48,801 nucleotides of DNA from an uncultured Phocaeicola sp. (lineage in GTDB: Bacteria; Bacteroidota; Bacteroidia; Bacteroidales; Bacteroidaceae): assembly GCA_944322395.1 (NCBI GenBank), contig CALUPA010000012.1, forward strand, positions 1 to 48,801, written 5' to 3'. Shown piece after piece: positions 22,995-32,731 of this stretch. The notes beneath the pieces are model-generated. The model was not told where the DNA came from and made no database searches. It saw only the letters and a program-made list of their open reading frames with translations. A program made the translations under genes and the position numbers. The stretch's first letter is position 1. Every line of letters starts with the position of its first letter.

Positions 22995-25583
22995 TTACTT
23001 AATTGAAAGTACTTTAGTTGATTCCTCCCCAAACTGTGAAATTACACGAACTGCGACTTTACGCCCCTGACGTTTTTCAATAGGCTGGCTTCGGAAATCA
23101 TAAAGAGTATCCCAAAGTTCTTCATTAAGCTGAATACGTAAAGTTGATTCTGCTTTCTTTTTTGTGGTTTTCGGTGCAACTGACTGTAACCCTTTCTTCC
23201 AGGCATCAAACTCTTTCTTCGAACCGCCACAGAAATGCAGACCTCTTACAATGAATTGCTCACCATTGTAGTCATCATCAATTTCCCAATAGGCAATATC
23301 TTCTACAGAACGAGGTTTGACAATGTCTTTAATCGGGTCATAGATATCCAGTCCTTGAATCTCCACATGGACAGTTTTACCTCCTTCGTCTTCGACTATT
23401 GCAATATCCGGCTCTCCAATCGTAATGAACGCTCCTGCCCCTTTGTCTTTCTTGAGCAGTCCGTCTTGCATCAGATCGTCATGCATACGGACTTTACTTA
23501 CAACAAACGAGCCCAAATTATAGTCCTTTTCGTTGATATTGTCCTCAAAAGAGAAACCAAGCACACACAGCCACGAAGCCCCTTCATTTAAAGCTATACC
23601 ACGGAATTCTTTAAGAGCTTCACTAACTGCACGTTTACTAACAGTGCCAAACTTAGGGCCAATATGGAAATAAGCCAAACGTTCTTTTCCTTCTGCATCT
23701 TTATAGTACCCTTTCGCATTGAGATAAGGATTCGATACTGTTTCTATATTGTAGAATATAGCTTGTTCATTCTTTGCTCCATTACGTATTCCGGAAGATT
23801 TAAGGTGAGCAAAAATTCTTTCCTGAAAATCTTCCGTTTCATTTCGTTCTTCAACACCAATCGCATCAGGGCTTACCACATTGAAACTCTGTAATGTTTC
23901 TACTGTAAAAGGACCCGCAACACGAATCTTCTTCTTATCTTCTTTAGGCTGGTCATACAAGATTTCTTCGTCAGGTTCAAGATCATTTGCCAACGATTTC
24001 AATGTGATATGTGGAACTGTTTTATATACAAACCCTTGACGGATATTACCGTTTTCCTTGTCAAATAATTCATAATAGGGAAATACAGCTGTAGTCAATC
24101 GTTTTTTTGCGATATTAAGAGCTATTCGGGATGTATCTATTGTTATCCAACGACGCCCCCATTGTTCTGCAACGTATGCTGTTGTTCCACTACCACAGGT
24201 TGGGTCAAGAACTAAATCACCAGGATCAGTACACATTAACATGCAACGTTGAATAGGCTTAATTGAAGTTTGACATACATACTGAATATCCGTAGCTCCG
24301 TGAGTATCATCCCAAAGATTATTAAGTTCTTGATATGGAAAATCATTATGATATAAAATATAACACGGCAAGTCACCAGGAGCCATAACTCTATTAAGTG
24401 CAATTATTCTTTGCATACCTTCCTTATGTGTTCTCCAACTTTTTTTACCACATTTATAAACCTTACCATTAAGCTCAATATCATACATGCAAGTTGGTGT
24501 ATAACCAGATGAAGAAAGCGTACTTGTGAAAAACACTTTCGATTTTTGAGGAAGTAAAGATGGATTGTTTCTTTCATTTGAAGTCATTTTTCTACGCGTA
24601 CCATCCTCTAACTCTACCCATGTATACCCAGTACCAGCACCAATAGGTTTTTCTTCAAATAATTGACGATATTTTACTTCATCTATATTTTTAGCATACC
24701 AAATTATATAATCAGAAATTCCAGCCAGCCCAGAGCTTCCTAGCGGCAAAGTCTTTTTGAAAGTAATGAAAGCAAAAAAATTCTCACTCCCAAACACTTC
24801 ATCCATCAAATTCCTCACAAGATGCACATTCTCATCCGAAATTTGTACAAAGCAAGAACCTGATTCAGTCAAAAGTTCACGAGCCAACACAAGGCGATCA
24901 CGCAAATAAGATAGATAACTATGAATCCCTAATTCCCACGTATCACGGAAAGCCTTAATCATTTCCGGCTCTCCTGTCAAAGACTCATCATTATCTTTCA
25001 CATCGCGATTGTTAAGTTTCATCTGCCAGTTAGAAGCATACTTAATTCCGTATGGTGGGTCGATATATACCATCTGTACACGGCCAGCCATTCCCTCGCG
25101 TTGCAGCAAAGAATTCATCACCAAAAGAGAATCACCTTGAATTAATCGGTTACGCCAGTCCGCGTTGTGCTGATAATATTCTGTAATTCGTTGAAGTTCA
25201 TCTTCATATACCGTTTTAGGCATATCATTTCCAAAAAGAGAAGCCATACCAAATGCGTTTTCATCAGCTTTTAATGTGTATAGCTGGTTAATTAACATTT
25301 CCGGACGAATCTCTTCATGACGATATAATGAACGGGTATCAACTTTCAAGTCAGAAGATTTGGTTTCATCGTCATCGTTTTTATATTTACCCAGCCAATA
25401 AAGTTCAGGGTCACGTCCACGATCAAATTCATGCTTAAATTGTTTATATTTTCCCTCTGGTGACATATTTTCCGCAACCAAAGATTCTTCTCCTGCGAGT
25501 TCTGTTGTAGGAATAGACGCACGATGTTCATCATCATGATTGATAGCTCCTACAGGCATTATATTGTTATTTTTATTATTCAT
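22995..25583 (-). CDS. Type III-like DNA methyltransferase (Mod subunit)
   Basis: 862 residues. Catalytic motif IV is DPPY (175-178) in MVYIDPPYGI, and the AdoMet motif I comes later, LDPTCGSGTTAYVAEQWG (459-476): the permuted beta-class order of type III Mod proteins, with N6-adenine methylation expected. The target-recognition region should lie between (about 270-440). A long C-terminal part (about 490-862) is unlike short orphan methylases. It overlaps the res stop by four bases (ATGA), so the two are translationally coupled. The order res then mod is the reverse of the common type III layout. Recognition site unknown. Confidence 0.9.
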   Translation of the reverse strand: MNNKNNNIMPVGAINHDDEHRASIPTTELAGEESLVAENMSPEGKYKQFKHEFDRGRDPELYWLGKYKNDDDETKSSDLKVDTRSLYRHEEIRPEMLINQLYTLKADENAFGMASLFGNDMPKTVYEDELQRITEYYQHNADWRNRLIQGDSLLVMNSLLQREGMAGRVQMVYIDPPYGIKYASNWQMKLNNRDVKDNDESLTGEPEMIKAFRDTWELGIHSYLSYLRDRLVLARELLTESGSCFVQISDENVHLVRNLMDEVFGSENFFAFITFKKTLPLGSSGLAGISDYIIWYAKNIDEVKYRQLFEEKPIGAGTGYTWVELEDGTRRKMTSNERNNPSLLPQKSKVFFTSTLSSSGYTPTCMYDIELNGKVYKCGKKSWRTHKEGMQRIIALNRVMAPGDLPCYILYHNDFPYQELNNLWDDTHGATDIQYVCQTSIKPIQRCMLMCTDPGDLVLDPTCGSGTTAYVAEQWGRRWITIDTSRIALNIAKKRLTTAVFPYYELFDKENGNIRQGFVYKTVPHITLKSLANDLEPDEEILYDQPKEDKKKIRVAGPFTVETLQSFNVVSPDAIGVEERNETEDFQERIFAHLKSSGIRNGAKNEQAIFYNIETVSNPYLNAKGYYKDAEGKERLAYFHIGPKFGTVSKRAVSEALKEFRGIALNEGASWLCVLGFSFEDNINEKDYNLGSFVVSKVRMHDDLMQDGLLKKDKGAGAFITIGEPDIAIVEDEGGKTVHVEIQGLDIYDPIKDIVKPRSVEDIAYWEIDDDYNGEQFIVRGLHFCGGSKKEFDAWKKGLQSVAPKTTKKKAESTLRIQLNEELWDTLYDFRSQPIEKRQGRKVAVRVISQFGEESTKVLSIK

Positions 25584-28500
25584 AATGAGTTAATTTTCTT
25601 GATTAATATAGCTTTGATATTATCTATATCTGACACCTCTACGAAATCCCAAATTCCGTATGTTTCAAGATTTTTTGCAGCAGGAAGCCAAAAATCATTT
25701 GCATACTTACGTTTGAAATCTTTATGTCCAAGTCTGTCATTGGACAAGCCTGAAATTTCAATAATAAGATTTACCTCCTTGCCACTTTCCGTCTTGACCA
25801 CTGCTATAAAATCAGGTACATATGTATGTTCAGTTGCTCCAACCAGATATGGAATCTTGAAATCAAGAAAGTGGTTCTTCACATATCGAACTACCTGTGG
25901 CAATTCTTCAAGCGTCTTGGCTGCAATTTGCTCCCATGAATCCGTATCAGCTACTACATAATTTACGTGGCTCTTTACTGTAGGATATATCTCTTTGGAA
26001 GTAGCTCCAAACACATACTTTGTACTTCCTGTCGGATTATAGTAATTTAAAATTGCTTTTATTTTCTCCTTGTCTGTATTGGCACGCCTTATTCCTTCAT
26101 AGATAGAAGTCGCAGTTTCTTTCTGATTCCAGAAAATCACCAATCGCCGTATTTCTCTAGAACCATCACCACCAATAATTTCAACCTGAGAATCATACCA
26201 TTTTTCAACAATCCGTTTCAGCTGACCGAACAACTGAAATTCACGACCATTTTCATGATTTGTGTAATACTGCTGAATTAATCTTTGCGTAAGTACATAA
26301 ATGACTTGAGCATCACGCAACTCACGATAATCTTTCTTTAATATCTTAATATCTTCACCTATAGGAGTGGAAAGAATCGTTTCTTCTGGAATCTGTGTAA
26401 AATTAAGCTTGAATTTTGGTTCATCGGTATAATCAGCGTCTATACGCCCCATTACATTTTCACTACGATAACCAACTATATTAGGGAACTTAATCTCCAT
26501 ATTTCTCCTTTCATCAAGAGCCTTAATAACAATCTTTGGTTTATGTGGTGGTGGAGTTCCAGCACCACCGCCTTTGAATGTTTTGAATGGCACTCCAATG
26601 ATATGGGCATATTCAGGAGGAAATTTCCATATTATATTTTCTTTCTTATACCTTTTTATATTTTTCTGCTCAATCTCGTTACCATCTTTATCGTATGGAA
26701 CAAGTTCATAGCTCTGACGACGTAATGCACGACCTGCAACCTGTTCACAAAGAAGTTGCGAACCAAAAGCACGAACCCCACAAATATGTGTTACCGTATT
26801 GGCATCCCATCCTTCAGTCAGCATAGAAACAGAAACAACCAATCGAATATTCTGTCCTAGTTTTCCCTGCTTACCGACACTATTAACCACTTCTCTCAGA
26901 ATATCTCCATCTGAAAGTGAATCCGCACTTCCAGAGCCATGAAGTATAGCATATTCTTTTTTGAATTGTTGTATTTCTTCAGCAAATACTTTCTTGAAAT
27001 CGTCATCAACAATTGAACCGGCTTCATCTATGGCTATACTGTCAATGAGAAGTGACGGCTGTTTTTTTACAGGAATACCATTTCTGTAATTAGAGAAAAT
27101 ATCAAAATGCCCGTCTATATAGACTGTATTCCCTTCACTATCAACAGTTTCATAACCAGCCATATATTTAAATACTTCTTTTGAAACAGTAGTATTATTA
27201 CAGACTATAATAAATACAGGAGGAGCTGTAAAAAGATTTTTTATAGCTTCATTATCTTGTCTTATTCCTCTATCATAATCCTCATAGTCCTTAACAAACT
27301 GTTCAAGAGCAAGATTAAGCAATGAGGGAAGATTAGGAGCTTTCTCTCCCTTAGGTAATTCCTCACCATTTTCTTTAGCTTCCTTTTTTTGCTTTCTCTG
27401 TCCTTTTTTAGGAAGTTCTCTACTAATATGTTGATATATATTACGTAGCTTAGGTTCATCCAAATCGTGCGAAGAGTCCATTGTTGGTAAAAATGGTATT
27501 TTCACAAGACCACTCTCTATGGCATCTACAAGTCCAAAATCACTTACTACCCAAGGAAACAACGAATATGGAGTATAGCCTGAACCTTTCAGATTGTAAG
27601 GTGTAGCAGAAAGATCATAAACCTCCTGAACTTTATAGCCAAGTCGTTTCATTTGTCGCAAGCCTTCATACCACACCATAGCCTTCTTGTTTTCCTCGTC
27701 AGTTTCCTGCTCTTCTTCAGATCTATTTCTTGAATTACTCTCCTTAGGAAGATAGCAGTGATGCGCTTCGTCGTTAATCACAACAATACGCTTTCCTTTC
27801 ATGTTTTTCCCGAGCATTCTGGACAGAACAGAAGTAAATTCCTCTTTATCCTTTTGCTTTACCATTTCGCCATCTTCATATTTGAGTTTTCCATCAAAAG
27901 GACTTGACTTTTTGCCTGTATAAATCTTTGGTTCAAATTGATGGTAATTGGTAATAGTAATAACAGAGTTTAGTCCACCAAGCAATCGGGCATATTTTTC
28001 TGGAATTAGTTCCCGCTGGTGATAATAATCCAATTTATCGTATGTTGATTTACCAGATTCATCTATATAAAGAACACCAAGACGGTCACGAATAGTAATA
28101 CCTGGTGCCACAATCAAAAAATGGTCTGCAAAACGTGTGTCTTGCGGATTCTCTTTTTTGTTGATGTAGTGGTAAAGAATAAGCATTGCCATAACAACAG
28201 TCTTTCCTGTTCCTGTTGCCATCTTAAATGCCGTACGCGGCAGAATATCTTCATATTTATCAGAAATAGTTTCCCTACGCATATCTAATTCATGAAGAAT
28301 ACTTCTTCCAAGATTCGGATCACGTGGAGCAACCTCATTCAGGTAAATAGCAGTTTCTATAGCTTCTCTCTGGCAAAAGAAAAGAGATTTATTAAGTTCT
28401 CTTTCTGGATTCAAAAACCAATAAGTCAGAAGGTCACGTGATGTACGAGTAACTTTAGGATAGTTTTGCTCTCTCCATTTTTTGACTACCTGCCTGATTC

Positions 28501-28744
28501 CATTTATGAAATTGGCATTTTCATCTTCCAATGGAATATCTTCTGCTGAAAATAAAGATTTAATAGATGAAGTATTTGGAATAACAGTAAGATTAGCTGA
28601 ATAGGGTCTACGTCCTTCTAAAATTTTCGAATAATCTAAATTCCCTTCAAGAGTAGCATCGTAATGCCACTTAGGTTCCTCGTAAGGATTATTCAGAATA
28701 GGACTTTTATTATTTGAAGTATTCATTCGTATTTTATTGCTCAT
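25580..28744 (-). CDS. Type III-like restriction endonuclease (Res subunit)
   Basis: 1054 residues. Superfamily 2 helicase motifs in order: Walker A MATGTGKTVVMAM (175-187), DEAH (325-328) in VVINDEAHHCY, SAT (379-381), then SVSMLTEGWDANTVTHICG and the motif VI QVAGRALRRQ. The C-terminal nuclease-like domain has YVPDFIAVV (PD at 977-978) and LIIEISG (Glu996), so the usual E-x-K reads E-I-S here. It should work with the neighbouring Mod to cut unmodified foreign DNA. It is first in the operon; a -7 box lies just upstream. Helicase identity is certain, cutting activity inferred. Confidence 0.9.
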   Translation of the reverse strand: MSNKIRMNTSNNKSPILNNPYEEPKWHYDATLEGNLDYSKILEGRRPYSANLTVIPNTSSIKSLFSAEDIPLEDENANFINGIRQVVKKWREQNYPKVTRTSRDLLTYWFLNPERELNKSLFFCQREAIETAIYLNEVAPRDPNLGRSILHELDMRRETISDKYEDILPRTAFKMATGTGKTVVMAMLILYHYINKKENPQDTRFADHFLIVAPGITIRDRLGVLYIDESGKSTYDKLDYYHQRELIPEKYARLLGGLNSVITITNYHQFEPKIYTGKKSSPFDGKLKYEDGEMVKQKDKEEFTSVLSRMLGKNMKGKRIVVINDEAHHCYLPKESNSRNRSEEEQETDEENKKAMVWYEGLRQMKRLGYKVQEVYDLSATPYNLKGSGYTPYSLFPWVVSDFGLVDAIESGLVKIPFLPTMDSSHDLDEPKLRNIYQHISRELPKKGQRKQKKEAKENGEELPKGEKAPNLPSLLNLALEQFVKDYEDYDRGIRQDNEAIKNLFTAPPVFIIVCNNTTVSKEVFKYMAGYETVDSEGNTVYIDGHFDIFSNYRNGIPVKKQPSLLIDSIAIDEAGSIVDDDFKKVFAEEIQQFKKEYAILHGSGSADSLSDGDILREVVNSVGKQGKLGQNIRLVVSVSMLTEGWDANTVTHICGVRAFGSQLLCEQVAGRALRRQSYELVPYDKDGNEIEQKNIKRYKKENIIWKFPPEYAHIIGVPFKTFKGGGAGTPPPHKPKIVIKALDERRNMEIKFPNIVGYRSENVMGRIDADYTDEPKFKLNFTQIPEETILSTPIGEDIKILKKDYRELRDAQVIYVLTQRLIQQYYTNHENGREFQLFGQLKRIVEKWYDSQVEIIGGDGSREIRRLVIFWNQKETATSIYEGIRRANTDKEKIKAILNYYNPTGSTKYVFGATSKEIYPTVKSHVNYVVADTDSWEQIAAKTLEELPQVVRYVKNHFLDFKIPYLVGATEHTYVPDFIAVVKTESGKEVNLIIEISGLSNDRLGHKDFKRKYANDFWLPAAKNLETYGIWDFVEVSDIDNIKAILIKKINSL

Positions 28745-28756
28745 TTTATATTAAGG

Positions 28757-28764
28757 CAAATATA
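28757..28764 (-). promoter_or_regulatory. -7 box of the res-mod operon (TATATTTG)
   Basis: TATATTTG on the minus strand ends 13 bp before the res ATG, implying a very short 5' untranslated region. The nearest TTTG upstream is 24 bp away, longer than usual. Confidence 0.5.
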
Positions 28765-29040
28765 CTTATTTTTTGTTAGATTTTCACACAAAGGAATTAA
28801 TTCTCAAACTATTTAACATAGTATTTAAACTATATAAAAACATTATTACAACACCAACTTTCTTACATTTTGCAACTAAATTAACATAATAAGCAACACT
28901 CACATTCATCATTTCTCATCATCGAGAGAAGAACAGTTAAGTTCATTCTTAATATAATCAACAAAAAACATCACTTAACAGGATATAATCTTTAAATTTC
29001 CTATAAAAATTAACATTTCCAGATTGGAAAAACTTTAAGG

Positions 29041-29090
29041 AAACGACAAGAAATCTTAGCTAAAACGACAAAAAGTATTTTCAAAACGAC
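29041..29090 (+). repeat. Three phased AAACGAC direct repeats
   Basis: AAACGAC starts at 29041, 29063 and 29084, spacing 22 and 21 bp, about two helical turns, so the copies lie on one face of the DNA. Followed by the hairpin at 29099. Confidence 0.6.
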
Positions 29091-29098
29091 TTGTCATT

Positions 29099-29126
29099 TT
29101 TTAGGGACATTCCAAGCTCCCTAAAA
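29099..29126. repeat. Hairpin in the radA upstream interval
   Basis: TTTTAGGGA and TCCCTAAAA pair over 9 bp with a 10-nt loop. No T-run follows, so it is not a convincing terminator. Confidence 0.5.
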
Positions 29127-29459
29127 TCATTGAGAAATTGATGTATTTATCTCTATTTAATGGATATGGACAGACAACTTAACGCTATCAATATAATAAC
29201 AAAACAAGAATAATACTACACCACATATCAGCAATACACACATTTATAGAAGAAAATAACATCTTTTACCCACAAAGAACCAGTTTTTATTATTATACAA
29301 ACTTTTAAGAATTAAATTTTAGTCAGGTATCAACCTTATATCTGTAAAATTCATATTCTAGGATATACAAATTTATCAATTTGTCAGATTGATATTAACA
29401 ATTGAGTTTTCAAACAAATTATAGTCCGATACTTAGTAATTTGAAAAACTACTTTTTCA

Positions 29460-29491
29460 TTTGCCCTAACACTCACATTTCGCTATCTTTG
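29460..29491 (+). promoter_or_regulatory. Promoter upstream of radA
   Basis: TTTG (29460-29463), 20 bp, then TATCTTTG (29484-29491): both elements of the Bacteroidales consensus. A second -7-like box, TACTTTTG (29577-29584), lies 26 bp before the ATG and may be an additional start. Confidence 0.7.
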
Positions 29492-29610
29492 CAGATATTG
29501 ATAAAAAACTTTTCGTAACTGGTACAGTAAGCGATTGGAAATACGTATAACTTATACTTATTCGAACATATTTAACTACTTTTGCAGAACATAAAAATCA
29601 GGCTTAAACA

Positions 29611-30984
29611 ATGGCAAAAGACAAGACAGTATTCGTATGCACAAACTGCGGACAGGAGTCGCCTAAGTGGATTGGCAAGTGTCCTTCGTGCGGACAGTGG
29701 AACACTTTCTCGGAAGAGGTGGTGAGAAAAGAAGCACCTGTGGCAAAACATGCTGCCCACGGAATTGAATCCATACGTTCAAAACCACAATATCTGAGGG
29801 AGATTGTTTCATCGGACGAACAGAGAATTGACCTTATGGACGATGAACTGAACAGAGTGCTAGGTGGCGGACTTGTGCAAGGCTCACTCACACTGCTTGG
29901 TGGCGAACCTGGTATAGGTAAGTCAACTCTGGTTCTGCAAACAGTTCTGCATCTTACCAACAAAAGGATACTGTATATTTCCGGCGAGGAAAGTGCGCGA
30001 CAACTAAAGCTGCGTGCCGACAGAATAAAGCACAACGGAGAAAGCGAACTACTCATTGCATGCGAGACTTCCCTGGAACAGATTTTTGCAAACATAAAGA
30101 GTACTTCTCCGGATCTGGTTATTATAGACTCAATACAGACTATTTCTACAGAAAATCTTGACTCATCGCCAGGAAGCATAGTGCAAGTGAGAGAGTGTTC
30201 GGCAGCTATACTGAGATTTGCCAAGGAGACAGGTACTCCTGTTATACTGATTGGACATATCAACAAGGAGGGTAGCATTGCCGGGCCTAAAGTATTGGAG
30301 CATATAGTAGATACTGTACTCCAGTTTGAGGGCGACCAGCACTATATGTACAGAATACTGAGAAGCATAAAGAACCGTTTCGGAAGCACTGCCGAACTCG
30401 GTATATACGAGATGCGTCAGGACGGACTGCGTCAGGTAAGCAACCCATCGGAACTGCTGCTCACTCAGGACCATGAGGGCATGAGTGGAATTTCTATTGC
30501 TTGTGCCACAGAAGGTATCCGTCCTTTCCTTATCGAGGTACAGGCTCTTGTAAGTACAGCTGCTTACGGTACACCTCAACGCTCGGCTACCGGATTCGAC
30601 ATCCGAAGAATGAACATGCTGCTTGCCGTACTGGAAAAACGTGTAGGTTTCAAACTGGCCCAGAAGGATGTATTCCTGAACATTGCCGGAGGTCTTAAGG
30701 TGAACGACCCTGCTATCGACCTGGCTGTGATAAGTGCCATTCTGTCAAGCAATATGGACACCGAAATAGAATCGGGAGTATGTATGGCAGGCGAAGTGGG
30801 ACTTAGCGGCGAAATACGCCCTGTGAACAGAATAGAACAGAGAATTAGCGAAGCAGAGAAACTTGGTTTCACACGTATGCTTGTACCAAAACACAATCTG
30901 CAAGGACTTGACAAAAAGAAAATAAAGATTGAACTTGTCCCAGTAAGAAAAGTGGAAGAGGCTTTCAGGGAACTTTTCGGATAA
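29611..30984 (+). CDS. radA: DNA repair protein RadA (Sms)
   Basis: 457 residues, standard length. N-terminal C4 zinc finger (C10, C13, C24, C27), Walker A GGEPGIGKST (97-106), Walker B VIIDSIQT (170-177), the RadA-specific KNRFG (254-258), and a C-terminal Lon-like domain (about 290-450, AGGLKVNDPAIDLAV). RadA is a hexameric helicase that extends recombination intermediates by branch migration. It is followed 59 bp later by an FAD-dependent oxidoreductase on the same strand. Confidence 0.97.
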   Translation: MAKDKTVFVCTNCGQESPKWIGKCPSCGQWNTFSEEVVRKEAPVAKHAAHGIESIRSKPQYLREIVSSDEQRIDLMDDELNRVLGGGLVQGSLTLLGGEPGIGKSTLVLQTVLHLTNKRILYISGEESARQLKLRADRIKHNGESELLIACETSLEQIFANIKSTSPDLVIIDSIQTISTENLDSSPGSIVQVRECSAAILRFAKETGTPVILIGHINKEGSIAGPKVLEHIVDTVLQFEGDQHYMYRILRSIKNRFGSTAELGIYEMRQDGLRQVSNPSELLLTQDHEGMSGISIACATEGIRPFLIEVQALVSTAAYGTPQRSATGFDIRRMNMLLAVLEKRVGFKLAQKDVFLNIAGGLKVNDPAIDLAVISAILSSNMDTEIESGVCMAGEVGLSGEIRPVNRIEQRISEAEKLGFTRMLVPKHNLQGLDKKKIKIELVPVRKVEEAFRELFG

Positions 30985-31043
30985 AAACCATTCCAAACTC
31001 ATCAACTAACAACTAAAGACTAAAAACCAACAACTCCACCAAA

Positions 31044-32687
31044 ATGGTAAACGAATATCAACTCAGAATATTGCCTGAACAGGCTGCAAGCGAACAGTCG
31101 CTGAAGACATATATCAGCCGTGAAAAAGGGCTTGACATCAGAACTATCAATGCCGTAAGGGTACTGAAAAAGAGTATCGACGCACGTCAGCGCACAATAT
31201 ATGTAAACGTAAAGGTACAAGTGTTCATCAACGAAGTTCCTGACACACAGGAATATATTCCAACCGAATACAAAAATGTAAGCGGAAAGCCTCAGGTGAT
31301 TGTTGTGGGTGCCGGTCCCGGAGGACTGTTTGCCGCACTGCGACTTATAGAGCTTGGTCTGCGTCCGATAGTGATTGAACGCGGAAAGAACGTACGCGAA
31401 AGAAAAGAAGACCTGGCTAGAATCAGCCGCGAGCATAAGGTTGACCCTGAATCGAATTACAGTTTTGGTGAAGGTGGTGCCGGAGCATATTCAGACGGTA
31501 AGCTTTACACCAGAAGCAAGAAACGCGGCAATGTGGACAAGATTCTGAATGTGTTCTGCCAGCACGGGGCTAGTACATCTATCCTTATAGACGCTCATCC
31601 TCATATCGGTACGGACAAACTGCCGAGGGTGATTGAAAACATGAGAAATACAATTCTGGAATGTGGAGGAGAGGTTCACTTCAAAACTAGAATGGATGCC
31701 ATCATAATAGAGAAAAACAAGGTTGTAGGTATTGAGACTAACGATGGAAGAACCTTCAGAGGTCCGGTGATACTTGCCACTGGTCATTCGGCTCGCGATG
31801 TTTACCGCTGGCTTTATGTCAACGGCGTAAAGATGGAAACTAAAGGCCTTGCTGTAGGTGTACGTTTGGAACATCCGTCAATGCTTATTGACCAGATTCA
31901 GTATCACAACAAGAACGGTAGGGGCAAATATCTTCCGGCTGCGGAATATAGTTTCGTACAGCAAGTGGACGGACGCGGTGTCTACAGTTTCTGTATGTGT
32001 CCGGGTGGTTTTGTGGTTCCGGCAGCAAGCGGTCCACATCAGCTGGTTGTGAACGGAATGAGCCCAAGCAACCGTGGTACGAAATGGAGTAACTCTGGTA
32101 TGGTGGTAGAAATCCGTCCTGAAGACCTGAACGACCCTACACTGCAACTGCAAGCATGCGAAGTAATTGAAGGTTCTGCCGAACAGCAGACAGAAGAGCT
32201 GATACGCAAAACCGCCAAGGACGGAGAACAGTCAGTACTGGCTATGATGCAGTTCCAGGAAAGACTGGAACAGATATGCTGGCAGCAGGCAAATATGCGA
32301 CAGACGGCACCGGCACAGAGAATGGTGGATTTCACAAGAAAGAAACTCAGCTATGACCTTCCTGTCACTTCCTACAGTCCTGGAATTATATCATCTCCCC
32401 TACACTTCTGGATGCCAAAATTCATCAGCGAACGTCTGAGCAAGGGATTCGAAATGTTCGGAAGAAGTTCGCGAGGTTTCCTTACCAACGATGCAGTGAT
32501 GATTGCTGTAGAAACACGTACATCGGCACCAGTCAGAATTGTACGCGATAATGAAACACTGCAGCATGTCACAGTAGAAGGACTGTTCCCATGTGGCGAA
32601 GGTGCAGGTTATGCCGGAGGAATAGTATCGGCGGGAGTTGACGGAGAGAGATGTGCGGAGGCTGTTGCAGCATTTATGAGAATTTAA
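31044..32687 (+). CDS. FAD-dependent oxidoreductase (COG2509 family)
   Basis: 547 residues. An N-terminal alpha/beta extension (1-80) precedes the FAD-binding Rossmann motif VIVVGAGPGGLFAALR (85-100) with IVIERG downstream. EGGAGAYSDGKLYTR (about 152-166), VILATGHSARDVY and the closing GEGAGYAGGIVSAGVDGERC are landmarks of this uncharacterised but widespread flavoprotein family. Cytoplasmic, no transmembrane segment. The reaction is not known; neighbours do not indicate a pathway. Confidence 0.9.
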   Translation: MVNEYQLRILPEQAASEQSLKTYISREKGLDIRTINAVRVLKKSIDARQRTIYVNVKVQVFINEVPDTQEYIPTEYKNVSGKPQVIVVGAGPGGLFAALRLIELGLRPIVIERGKNVRERKEDLARISREHKVDPESNYSFGEGGAGAYSDGKLYTRSKKRGNVDKILNVFCQHGASTSILIDAHPHIGTDKLPRVIENMRNTILECGGEVHFKTRMDAIIIEKNKVVGIETNDGRTFRGPVILATGHSARDVYRWLYVNGVKMETKGLAVGVRLEHPSMLIDQIQYHNKNGRGKYLPAAEYSFVQQVDGRGVYSFCMCPGGFVVPAASGPHQLVVNGMSPSNRGTKWSNSGMVVEIRPEDLNDPTLQLQACEVIEGSAEQQTEELIRKTAKDGEQSVLAMMQFQERLEQICWQQANMRQTAPAQRMVDFTRKKLSYDLPVTSYSPGIISSPLHFWMPKFISERLSKGFEMFGRSSRGFLTNDAVMIAVETRTSAPVRIVRDNETLQHVTVEGLFPCGEGAGYAGGIVSAGVDGERCAEAVAAFMRI

Positions 32688-32731
32688 AAGCCATTTAAAC
32701 ACCATTCAAATACTGTTTAAACGATAATAAA

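Larger units (their letters stand above)
28745..29610. other. 866-bp AT-rich gene-free interval
   Basis: No reading frame of useful length on either strand. It holds the res promoter at its left end and the radA promoter at its right end. Between them are three AAACGAC direct repeats (29041-29090) and a 9-bp hairpin (29099-29126). No RNA gene was recognised. Its composition matches the adjacent RM locus, so it may be part of the acquired segment or a decayed gene. Confidence 0.6.

Noticed and set aside
22995-25583. Phase-variable methyltransferase
   Set aside because: No simple-sequence repeat tract or invertible repeats were seen in or beside mod or res.
29604-30278. 224-codon open frame on the minus strand inside radA
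   Set aside because: Ser/Cys-rich antisense shadow of a well-conserved gene with no recognisable motif.
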